From contig PNJM01000138.1 in assembly GCA_013821865.1 (NCBI GenBank), forward strand, positions 1 through 7,110: a stretch of DNA of 7,110 nucleotides. Direction: 5' to 3'. Below are positions 1-5,333 of this stretch, in pieces. How positions within the stretch are numbered: the first letter of the stretch is position 1; the number at the start of each line of letters is the position of its first letter. The translations under genes and the position numbers were made by a program. This stretch comes from Rhodocyclaceae bacterium (GTDB lineage: Bacteria; Pseudomonadota; Gammaproteobacteria; Burkholderiales; Rhodocyclaceae). A model generated the notes under the pieces. That model had not been told where the DNA came from, ran no database searches, and saw only the letters and a list, made by a program, of their open reading frames with translations.

Positions 1-147
1 CGCGCCGGGATGGACATCCGCCGCGGCGAAGTTGGGCTCGATCTCGGTGGCGACGCCGTTCTCGACCTTGACGGTCAGCAGATCCGGTCCCGCCACGCAC
101 TGGTAGCAATACTGCGGGACTTTCTTGATCGACTTGGCCATGGCCAT
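1..147 (-). CDS. Molybdopterin oxidoreductase catalytic subunit, PadB-like, N-terminal fragment
   Basis: Only the first 49 codons are present; the gene continues past the left edge. The fragment has a CxxC pair (Cys14, Cys17) in YCYQCVAGPD, followed by LLTVKVENGVATEIEPNF. This is the usual start of the Mo/W-bis-PGD oxidoreductase fold: a [4Fe-4S]-binding CxxC, then a beta-strand 'v.V.dG.v..IepN' segment. By memory the wording is closest to the catalytic subunit of phenylacetyl-CoA:acceptor oxidoreductase (PadB), which oxidises phenylacetyl-CoA to phenylglyoxylate in anaerobic degraders; other members of the superfamily cannot be excluded. No twin-arginine signal peptide is visible, which fits a cytoplasm-facing enzyme. 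There is an ATG at 147 and another two codons later at 141. Neither has a clear Shine-Dalgarno, so translation may be coupled to the tiny ORF ending 2 bp upstream. The remaining cluster cysteines and cofactor ligands lie outside the window. Confidence 0.66.
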   Translation of the reverse strand, partial: MAMAKSIKKVPQYCYQCVAGPDLLTVKVENGVATEIEPNFAAADVHPGA

Positions 148-149
148 GC

Positions 150-215
150 TCAGGCGGCCTGCCAGGCCGTCGTGATACGTTTATCTGAAACCATGCCGCC
201 AGAAATGCTCTTCAT
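150..215 (-). CDS. Possible 21-residue leader peptide upstream of the PadB-like gene
   Basis: An ATG at 215 is preceded, with ordinary spacing, by AAGGAGG (complement of 221-227), the strongest Shine-Dalgarno in this part of the window. The frame gives 21 residues beginning MKSISGGMVSDKRI and ends in TGA at 152-150. Two bases separate that stop from the ATG of the molybdopterin oxidoreductase, which has no clear site of its own. The layout suggests translational coupling. The peptide matches nothing I recognise and has no signal-peptide or Cys-rich character. Alternatives are that it is a chance ORF, or that the good ribosome site is the remnant of an earlier, longer start in another frame. 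The oxidoreductase frame has a TAA in this stretch, so it cannot itself begin at 215. Confidence 0.35.
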   Translation of the reverse strand: MKSISGGMVSDKRITTAWQAA

Positions 216-321
216 GGACTCCTCCTTGGCGCCCTGCCCTGTCGCCGTAATCGCCTGCCGCTACTGGCAGTATCGCGTTTTCCCGGGCTCGCGCCGAGCG
301 GCAGGACGATCCGCTTGTTGA

Positions 322-334
322 TTCATATTATGAA
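322..334. promoter_or_regulatory. 13-bp inverted repeat with FNR-like half-site overlap
   Basis: TTCATA-T-TATGAA is a perfect 6-bp inverted repeat around one base. It overlaps TTGAT-TCAT-ATTAT (318-331), which matches the FNR/ANR consensus TTGATnnnnATCAA at eight of ten informative bases, with one half-site perfect. It lies about 100-110 bp upstream of the tiny ORF's ATG. It could be an operator or a degenerate anaerobic-regulator site. It is weaker than the perfect FNR box in front of the acyl-CoA synthetase operon. Confidence 0.25.
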
Positions 335-349
335 CCATTTATTGGCTAT

Positions 350-377
350 TTTGTATCATTTTTTTGGCGGATTGCAA
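350..377 (-). promoter_or_regulatory. Candidate sigma-70 promoter for the PadB-like gene
   Basis: On the minus strand TTGCAA (377-372) is followed after 16 bp by TACAAA (355-350); each matches four of six consensus positions. It lies in the only AT-rich stretch of a GC-rich gap and points toward the tiny ORF and the oxidoreductase, leaving a leader of roughly 130 nt. The -35 lies inside a 12-bp palindrome, which would suit repressor control. A second possibility is a GATACT -10 near 274-269, with a weak FNR-like box (318-331) about 62 bp upstream of its start. This is a by-eye call only. Confidence 0.3.
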
Positions 378-380
378 TCC
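369..380. promoter_or_regulatory. Perfect 12-bp palindrome, candidate operator
   Basis: GGATTGCAATCC equals its own reverse complement. It lies at the upstream edge of the AT-rich promoter region of the PadB-like gene and covers the proposed -35 hexamer. A dimeric regulator bound here would block the promoter. No regulator gene is in the window, so the binding protein is unknown. Confidence 0.3.
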
Positions 381-430
381 TCGTGCTTGGCATGGGTCAA
401 ACCCGCAGGGGATGCGCGCCGGGGGGCCAT

Positions 431-458
431 CCCTTCGCCCCGCTTTCGGGGAGAGGGG
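431..458. repeat. Dispersed hairpin, copy A (12-bp arms, 4-nt loop)
   Basis: The left arm CCCTTCGCCCCG (431-442) and right arm CGGGGAGAGGGG (447-458) pair at ten of twelve positions around the loop CTTT. The arms and loop size match the hairpin at 4000-4027, so the two belong to one family of intergenic elements. Copy A begins 24 bp beyond the thioesterase stop on the minus strand. It may act in 3'-end formation or mRNA protection. There is no downstream U-tract on either strand, so it is not a standard intrinsic terminator. Confidence 0.6.
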
Positions 459-481
459 CAGAGAGAGAGGAAAGGCCGGCT

Positions 482-889
482 TTAACCGCCGCTCGCCTTG
501 GCCAGCTTGGCCTTCAGCCGCTGCGCGGTCTTCTCGACGCCGACGATGTGGCGGTTGTGCTTGCCGCGCGCCACCGCCTCGACCGCGTCGCGCGCGGTGA
601 AGTCGAAGGACACCGCGCCGCCGTTGACTTCCTTCAGCGTCACCGTGATTTCCACCCACATGCCCATCAGCGTGGCGCCGACATGGTCGATCTCGACGCG
701 GGTACCGACGGAATCCTTGCCCGGCTCGATATGAGCGAGCAGCAGGTCGCGGCAGGCCATCTCGACGTCGTAGAGCAGGTTCGGCGTCGAATAGACGCGG
801 CAGTCGTCGCCCATGAAGCTGATGGTACGGTTGGCGTCGATCTCGATGCGGCGGGTGGCGGTGAGGCCGGGCTTCAGCGTGTCGCTCAT
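482..889 (-). CDS. FlK-type hotdog acyl-CoA thioesterase
   Basis: A 135-residue protein with the single-hotdog layout of the FlK (fluoroacetyl-CoA thioesterase) family, whose founding member is about 139 residues. The FlK catalytic residues Thr42, Glu50 and His76 correspond here to Thr35, Glu43 and His69 with identical spacing (8 and 26). FlK Gly69 corresponds to Gly62 in EPGKDSVGT, close to FlK's EPGEGSLGT as I recall it. A late 'HNRHIV' segment matches the family's 'HERxV'. The loop before Thr35 is shorter than FlK's lid and lacks its two phenylalanines, so fluoroacetyl-CoA is not the expected substrate. The likely reaction is hydrolysis of a small or aromatic acyl-CoA in the cytoplasm. It is the second gene of an operon: its ATG is 12 bp after the synthetase stop, with AAGAGGAAA as ribosome site overlapping that stop codon. 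Family confidence is high; the substrate is unknown. Confidence 0.85.
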   Translation of the reverse strand: MSDTLKPGLTATRRIEIDANRTISFMGDDCRVYSTPNLLYDVEMACRDLLLAHIEPGKDSVGTRVEIDHVGATLMGMWVEITVTLKEVNGGAVSFDFTARDAVEAVARGKHNRHIVGVEKTAQRLKAKLAKASGG

Positions 890-901
890 GGTTGTTTCCT
901 C

Positions 902-2986
902 TTAAAAGTCATTAGTCCCGCCGGGACGGCGGTGTTTCAGGTAGTCGGCGTACTGCCGCGCCTTGACATAGCGCACCAGCGCCTTCGTCCCGCGCGCGCA
1001 GTTGCGGAAGACGCAGACGCCGCGGTCCATCAGGCCGGCCGCCATGGCGTCGTAGAGCGTGCCGCCGTCCACGATGCCGATGATCGGCTTGTCGTTGCGC
1101 TCGACGATGGGCGGCATCAGGTGCACCGTGCTCTTCGGGTCGCCGATGTCGTGGCCGGGGCGCAGCTTGCTCTCCACCAGCGCGCGCACCGAGGGCGCCG
1201 TCGGGTCGAGGCCGACCACCACCGCGTCGATGTTCGGGTCCTGCAGGAAGGCCTCGGTGATCTGCAGGTGGGCCTCGTCGTCGGCGCCCGGGTTGATGTC
1301 GAGCGGATTGCGCACCTCGACCAGCTGGTCGAGCTTCTTGGCAACGAGGATTTCCTCGATTTTCCCGACCGTGCTCTCCTCGAGCGCACCCATCTCCAGA
1401 GCGAAGCCGTCGGTCTCGATGCTATCGGCCATGCCGACGGCCTCGAAGCCGGCGCCGCTGATGGCGCCAAGGCGCCTGCCGCCGATCCTCTTGTGGTGCA
1501 ATGCCCCCGCGATGTAGAACAAATCGTCGAAGGCGTTGAGATCCTCGGCGACGATCGCGCCCGCCTGGCGCACCACCGATTCGAACAGCGTCAGCCCGCC
1601 GGCGATGGAGGCGGTGTGGCCCATCACGCCGCCCTGCCCCGGCGCCGTGCGGCCGGACTTGTAGACGACGATCTGTTTGCCGTTGAGCACGGCCTTCCTC
1701 ACCGCCTTGGCAAACTGCAAGCCGTCGAGGTCCTTGAAGCCCTCGATGTAGATGCCGAGCGTCTCGATCCCCGGCAGCGCGGCGAAGTAGCCCAGCATGT
1801 CGCCGTGGGTGAGGTCGGTCTGGTTGCCCAGCGCCAGCATGTAGGCCGGGTCGAGCCAGGGGTTCTGCGACAGCCGCGTGATCATGAAGGCGCCGCTCTG
1901 GGAGAGCATCACCGAGTTGCGCAGCGGCTTCTTCTGCGGCTTCGGCAGGCGCTCGAGCGGGATGAACCAGGAATCGTAGGCGCCCGGGTGCGACACCACG
2001 CCGAGGCAGTTGGCGCCGAGGAAGATCGGCCCGCCGCCGGGCTTGCCGTGGGCGGCGTTGATGCGCGCCGCCAAGGCGGCGGCCGGCTCGCGGCTCTTCT
2101 TCGTCTCGCCCAGGCTGCCGGGGATCAGCATCACCGCGTCCACCGCATCGGATTCGATGATCTCGTCGACCAGTTCGTACACCGCGCTGGCCGCCACCGC
2201 GACGATGAGCATGTCCAGCTTGCCGTCCAGCGCCTTGAGGCCCTCGACGCACTTCACGCCGTCGATCTCCGCCTCGCCCGGCTTGAGGATCAGCAACTGC
2301 TCCTTCGGATAGCCGCTGCCCATCAGGTTGCGCAGGATGATGCGGCCGAAGTTCATGCCGCTGCCCGAGACGCCGATGATGCCGATGCGCTTCGGATGGA
2401 TCAGCTTGTCGATCTTGCCGATCGGGCGCGGCAGGCGGCCGGGCTGCGGCGCGCCGAAAGTGCACTCCGCGGCGCGCACCGTGACGCGCTCGCCGGCCAG
2501 CACCGGATTCAGCTCCAGCGCCTGCAGCACGAAGGGCGCATCCGGCTTGCCCGGCGCGAAGGCGTTCGCCAGCTCAAGCAGACGGGCGAAGCAGTCCTTC
2601 AGCGCGCCCTCGGTCGCCGGCCTGCCCTCGCGCCGCGCCACGGCGGCGAGCTTCTGCCAGGCCAGGGTGCGCTGGAAGAGCCGCAGGAAATCCTCGGCGT
2701 CGGTCAGCGCCGCGGCGGCATACACGGAAGCGCGGTCGCGCCGGAAGTTGTCCTCATCCAGCTCCGCCTCCAGCCCGCCCAGCCCGGCGCTTATGACCAT
2801 GCCGAACTCGCGCGTGCTGTTCAGGCTGATGCGGACCTCCACCGCCCCGGCCGGGGCCGCAGCGTCGAAGCCGAGGCCGAGGGTGTCGAGCAGCGCCTTC
2901 AGCTCGCCCGCATCCAGGCTGCCGCGCCCCTCCCCCGCCGCCTGGCGGAACAGCTCCCCGGCCCGCGTCATTGATGAATTGCTCAC
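902..2986 (-). CDS. NDP-forming acyl-CoA synthetase-like protein with truncated ATP-grasp region
   Basis: A 694-residue member of the ADP-forming acetyl/acyl-CoA synthetase superfamily, with the domain order reversed relative to the usual alpha-then-beta fusion. Residues about 22-180 resemble the ATP-grasp (beta) domain. A helix around 'LKALLDTLG' is followed directly by its back half, with TREFGMVISAGLGG (58-71) and the metal-binding-type ELNP (158-161). Residues about 193-290 form a Rossmann CoA-binding domain (IHPKRIGIIGVSGSGMNFG). The following succinyl-CoA-ligase-like domains have LSQSGAF (361-367), and His457 in MGHTASIAG is the expected phosphohistidine. The front half of the ATP-grasp domain, with its lysine and the HKSD-type histidine segment, is absent, and no histidine occurs before residue 197. 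The start is GTG at 2986, supported by GGGAGGA seven bases upstream. It is co-transcribed with the thioesterase. It could be a CoA ligase, a partner-dependent subunit, or a protein with altered chemistry. Confidence 0.82.
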   Translation of the reverse strand: MSNSSMTRAGELFRQAAGEGRGSLDAGELKALLDTLGLGFDAAAPAGAVEVRISLNSTREFGMVISAGLGGLEAELDEDNFRRDRASVYAAAALTDAEDFLRLFQRTLAWQKLAAVARREGRPATEGALKDCFARLLELANAFAPGKPDAPFVLQALELNPVLAGERVTVRAAECTFGAPQPGRLPRPIGKIDKLIHPKRIGIIGVSGSGMNFGRIILRNLMGSGYPKEQLLILKPGEAEIDGVKCVEGLKALDGKLDMLIVAVAASAVYELVDEIIESDAVDAVMLIPGSLGETKKSREPAAALAARINAAHGKPGGGPIFLGANCLGVVSHPGAYDSWFIPLERLPKPQKKPLRNSVMLSQSGAFMITRLSQNPWLDPAYMLALGNQTDLTHGDMLGYFAALPGIETLGIYIEGFKDLDGLQFAKAVRKAVLNGKQIVVYKSGRTAPGQGGVMGHTASIAGGLTLFESVVRQAGAIVAEDLNAFDDLFYIAGALHHKRIGGRRLGAISGAGFEAVGMADSIETDGFALEMGALEESTVGKIEEILVAKKLDQLVEVRNPLDINPGADDEAHLQITEAFLQDPNIDAVVVGLDPTAPSVRALVESKLRPGHDIGDPKSTVHLMPPIVERNDKPIIGIVDGGTLYDAMAAGLMDRGVCVFRNCARGTKALVRYVKARQYADYLKHRRPGGTNDF

Positions 2987-3099
2987 GTTACCGTCCTCCC
3001 TGGTGAATCACGTCGTGGAATGCGGCGATGGATGCTGTTATGGTGGCCGCGTAGCAGAGCGGCAACTATATCAGATACAGATTCTATAGAACATTCCAG

Positions 3100-3127
3100 A
3101 TTATTTGTATCGGTTGATCTTCATCAA
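3100..3127 (-). promoter_or_regulatory. Candidate promoter of the acyl-CoA synthetase operon
   Basis: On the minus strand TTGATG (3127-3122) is followed after 16 bp by AATAAT (3105-3100), matching four and five of six consensus bases. The -35 overlaps the FNR box, which would imply repression of this start. A second -10, TATAGA (within TTCTATAGAA, 3082-3091), would put the box near -44, closer to an activating position. The sequence does not decide between them. Either start leaves roughly 90-110 nt of leader before the GTG at 2986. Confidence 0.35.
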
Positions 3128-3130
3128 CCG
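3111..3130. promoter_or_regulatory. Perfect FNR/ANR/DNR-type box between divergent genes
   Basis: TTGAT-CTTC-ATCAA (3114-3127) matches the FNR-family consensus TTGATnnnnATCAA at every informative base. The arms extend to a perfect 8-bp inverted repeat, CGGTTGAT/ATCAACCG. The site lies in the 200-bp region between the leftward acyl-CoA synthetase operon and the rightward vapBC pair. Its centre (3120.5) is about 134 bp from the synthetase start codon. It is also about 60 bp upstream of a possible vapBC transcription start near 3181. This indicates oxygen- or nitric-oxide-responsive control of one or both units. The direction of the effect is not known. Confidence 0.6.
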
Positions 3131-3167
3131 GGGTCCGCTTTCCCCTCTTGCAATGAATCCGGCGGAT

Positions 3168-3191
3168 ATATAACATACGCGTATGTTATAT
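3168..3191. promoter_or_regulatory. vapBC operator: perfect 24-bp palindrome over the promoter
   Basis: ATATAACATACG is followed directly by its reverse complement, with no spacer. The element contains a TATAAC -10-like hexamer (3169-3174), with TTGCAA (3148-3153) 15 bp upstream, and ends just before the antitoxin's ribosome site. Ribbon-helix-helix antitoxins normally bind such palindromes with their toxin to repress their own operon, so this is the expected autoregulatory site. Its right end overlaps the ATG at 3190, which argues that translation begins at the next ATG (3202). Confidence 0.7.
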
Positions 3192-3201
3192 GGGGTTTCA
3201 G

Positions 3202-3438
3202 ATGCACTTCAACATCTACATCGATGACCAGACCGGCCGGCAACTTGCCAAGGTCGCCGAGGAAGCCGGCGAAAGCCGCAACGCGATCATCCGCCGCGCG
3301 CTGCAGGAATGGCTCGCGCGGCGGGGCAAGCCGTCCTGGCCCGAGGAAGTGATGGCGTTCAAGGGCATGCCCGACCTGCCGCCGTTCGAGTCCGGGCGCG
3401 ACCGCCTCAAGCCACCGCCGGCCGATCCCCTCGCATGA
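3202..3438 (+). CDS. vapB: Ribbon-helix-helix antitoxin, VapB type
   Basis: A 78-residue antitoxin. Residues 1-8 (MHFNIYID) form the DNA-binding beta-strand. They are followed by two helices around GRQLAKVAEEAG and SRNAIIRRALQEWLARRG, the standard RHH/CopG fold. The C-terminal tail (SWPEEVMAFKG..., then FESGRDRL and a final DPLA) is the kind of extended segment that wraps and blocks the toxin. An in-frame ATG at 3190 would add four residues. I prefer 3202 because the first ATG overlaps the operator palindrome, the protein then starts at the strand, and a GGGG ribosome-site-like run precedes it. The last codons overlap vapC by ATGA. It is expected to neutralise VapC and, with it, to repress the promoter. 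Confidence 0.85.
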   Translation: MHFNIYIDDQTGRQLAKVAEEAGESRNAIIRRALQEWLARRGKPSWPEEVMAFKGMPDLPPFESGRDRLKPPPADPLA

Positions 3439-3833
3439 TCTGGCTGCTCGACACCTGCACGGTCAGCGATTTCGTCAAGGGTCAGGCCGGCGTGCTGGCG
3501 CGACTCAAGGCCACGCCGCCGCAGTCGATCGCCATTTCCACCGTGACGCGGATGGAGATCGAATACGGGTTGCAACTGCATCCCGCCCGCGCGGAAAAGC
3601 TGGCGCCGGTGCTCGATGCCTTCCTCTCCAGCATCGCCGTCCTGCCATTCGAGGATGCCGATGCCAAAGCAGCCGGCGCAATCCGAGCGGTCCTGCAGAA
3701 GCGTGGGCGGCCCATCGGCGCCTACGACATCATGATTGCCGGCACTGCCTTGGCGCGGGGCCTGACCGTAGTCACTTCAAACGTGGGTGAATTCGAGAGG
3801 ATCGAAAGCCTGAGAGTAGAGAATTGGCGCTGA
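3435..3833 (+). CDS. vapC: PIN-domain ribonuclease toxin, VapC type
   Basis: A 132-residue PIN-domain protein. It has the first catalytic acid in WLLDTC (Asp6), a second in TVTRMEIEYGL (Glu41, with Glu43 nearby) and a third in AYDIMIAGTAL (Asp98). The final TSNVGEF segment has Asn116 and Glu119. These are the metal-binding positions of VapC/FitB endoribonucleases, which cleave RNA, often tRNA or rRNA, when freed from the antitoxin. Length is normal for the family, so it looks intact. The ATG at 3435 overlaps the antitoxin stop (ATGA), giving translational coupling. An earlier in-frame ATG at 3309 lies deep inside vapB and is rejected. The pair sits, oppositely oriented, between two catabolic operons, which suggests acquisition as a module. 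The RNA target cannot be read from sequence. Confidence 0.9.
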   Translation: MIWLLDTCTVSDFVKGQAGVLARLKATPPQSIAISTVTRMEIEYGLQLHPARAEKLAPVLDAFLSSIAVLPFEDADAKAAGAIRAVLQKRGRPIGAYDIMIAGTALARGLTVVTSNVGEFERIESLRVENWR

Positions 3834-3999
3834 AACTCCTGCCACAGCCGTCCCACACAGACTTTTCCCGAGCCTACCTGTCCGGCGCCCCTTCCCCGAT
3901 CTGCCCGATCCGCTCCACGCCCAGCAGATGGAGACGGTGCTGAGGCAGAACGGCACGCCGGCGGCGGCAGCAGCGCGCGCCGCCTGCACCTCGCCGCGG

Positions 4000-4027
4000 C
4001 CCTCTCCCCCGATTTCGGGGGAGAGGG
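4000..4027. repeat. Dispersed hairpin, copy B (perfect 12-bp arms, 4-nt loop)
   Basis: CCCTCTCCCCCG (4000-4011) and CGGGGGAGAGGG (4016-4027) are perfect inverted copies around ATTT. The element sits between two convergent units: it starts 7 bp beyond the ferredoxin stop on the minus strand and lies 166 bp after the vapC stop on the plus strand. Stem-loop size and sequence match copy A at 431-458. It could terminate or protect transcripts from both sides. A U-tract is lacking on both strands, so classic intrinsic termination is not shown. Confidence 0.75.
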
Positions 4028-4034
4028 GGTACTG

Positions 4035-4307
<273 letters not shown>

Positions 4308-5333
4308 TTACTCAATCGTCCACGTCTCGCCGCCGTTGAGCAGCCTGGCAAGATCGCCCCGGCCTTTCGCGGCGCGCGCATCGGCCGCGAGCCGGGTGTT
4401 CAGTTCGTCGTAGGCCGGCGCTTCGACCGCCCGGAACACGCCGAGCGGCACCGGCAGATTCGGCGCATCGAATTGGGAGAGAAAGAACGCCAGTCCGCTG
4501 TGGGCGGCCTTCTCGTCATGCACAACCAGTTCGGCTTCGTTCGCGCCGCCCTCGCCCAGCGCCACCACTTCCGGTTCGAGGCCGCGCAGGCGGATGCCCT
4601 TGTCGCGCTCCTTGCCGAACACCAGCGGCTTGCCGTGCTCGAGCAGGACGCGCGCGTCGGCGCGGGTGCCCTTGTCTGTGATGGCGTCGTAGGCGCCGTC
4701 GTTGAAGACGATGCAGTTCTGGAAAACCTCGACGAAGGCCGTGCCCTTGTGCTGCGCCGCGCGGGCGAGCACCTGGCCCATGTGCGCCAGTTCCGTATCC
4801 ACCGTGCGGGCGACGAAGGTGGCGCCGGCGCCGAGCGCCATCGCCACCGGGCTGAACGGCCGGTCGATGCTGCCCATCGGCGTGGTCTTGGTCTTCTTGC
4901 CCATCTCCGAGGTCGGCGAATACTGGCCCTTGGTCAGGCCGTAAATGCGGTTGTTGAGCAGGATGATCTTGAGGTCCACGTTGCGGCGCATGGCGTGGAT
5001 GAAGTGGTTGCCGCCGATGGCCAGCGCATCGCCGTCGCCTGTCACCACCCACACCGACAGCTCGGGCCGCGCCAGCTTGAGGCCGCTGGCAATGGCCGGC
5101 GCGCGGCCGTGGATGCTGTGCATGCCGTAGGTTTCCATGTAGTACGGAAAACGGCTCGAGCAGCCAATGCCGGAGATGAAGGCGAAATTCTCCCGCGGTA
5201 TGCCCAGCGTGGGCAGCAGCTTCTGGATCTGGGACAGCACGGCGTAGTCGCCGCAGCCCGGACACCAGCGCACATCCTGGTTGGACTCGAAATCCTTCTT
5301 GGTCAGCAGCGAGGCCGTGGACAGGTTGCTCAT
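4308..5333 (-). CDS. korB: 2-oxoacid:ferredoxin oxidoreductase beta subunit
   Basis: A 341-residue thiamine-diphosphate-binding subunit. The ThDP/Mg motif is GDGDALAIGG (99-108) through to LLNNR (125-129), and IYGLTKGQYSPTS follows as in KorB/PorB proteins. Four cysteines, Cys24 and Cys27 in WCPGCG, Cys58 in GIGCSS and Cys207, are placed to hold the [4Fe-4S] cluster of this family. With KorA it decarboxylates a 2-oxoacid with CoA to acyl-CoA, CO2 and two reduced ferredoxins. 2-Oxoglutarate is the default substrate, but specificity cannot be read from sequence. The ATG at 5333 overlaps the korA stop by ATGA. Its ribosome site GGGAGG (complement of 5338-5343) lies inside the repeat at the korA/korB junction and can pair with CCTCCC (complement of 5359-5364), so efficient initiation probably depends on korA translation. 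Confidence 0.92.
   Translation of the reverse strand: MSNLSTASLLTKKDFESNQDVRWCPGCGDYAVLSQIQKLLPTLGIPRENFAFISGIGCSSRFPYYMETYGMHSIHGRAPAIASGLKLARPELSVWVVTGDGDALAIGGNHFIHAMRRNVDLKIILLNNRIYGLTKGQYSPTSEMGKKTKTTPMGSIDRPFSPVAMALGAGATFVARTVDTELAHMGQVLARAAQHKGTAFVEVFQNCIVFNDGAYDAITDKGTRADARVLLEHGKPLVFGKERDKGIRLRGLEPEVVALGEGGANEAELVVHDEKAAHSGLAFFLSQFDAPNLPVPLGVFRAVEAPAYDELNTRLAADARAAKGRGDLARLLNGGETWTIE

Noticed and set aside
10..321. A 103-residue plus-strand frame at the left edge
   Set aside because: It overlaps the PadB-like N-terminus and its promoter region, has no ribosome site or family resemblance, and the minus-strand reading has a clear CxxC enzyme motif.
482..889. Naming the thioesterase as a fluoroacetyl-CoA resistance enzyme
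   Set aside because: The catalytic residues match FlK, but the lid loop with its two phenylalanines does not, and nothing in the window suggests fluoroacetate metabolism.
383..2974. An 863-residue open frame on the plus strand opposite the synthetase and thioesterase
   Set aside because: It is an antisense shadow of GC-rich coding sequence: it is rich in Arg/Ala/His/Asp/Val, shows no recognisable domain, and spans two well-supported minus-strand genes plus their intergenic gap.
3190..3201. ATG at 3190 as the vapB start
   Set aside because: It overlaps the operator palindrome and leaves almost no leader. The ATG at 3202 begins exactly at the RHH strand and has a G-rich run at suitable distance.
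3309..3434. An earlier in-frame ATG for vapC, giving 174 residues
   Set aside because: The added 42 residues lie inside vapB in another frame. The PIN domain begins at MIWLLDTC, and the ATGA overlap at 3435 is the usual arrangement.
4000..4027. Annotating the hairpins as intrinsic terminators
   Set aside because: There is no run of U after the stem on either strand, and the same design recurs as a dispersed element, so 'repeat' is the safer label.
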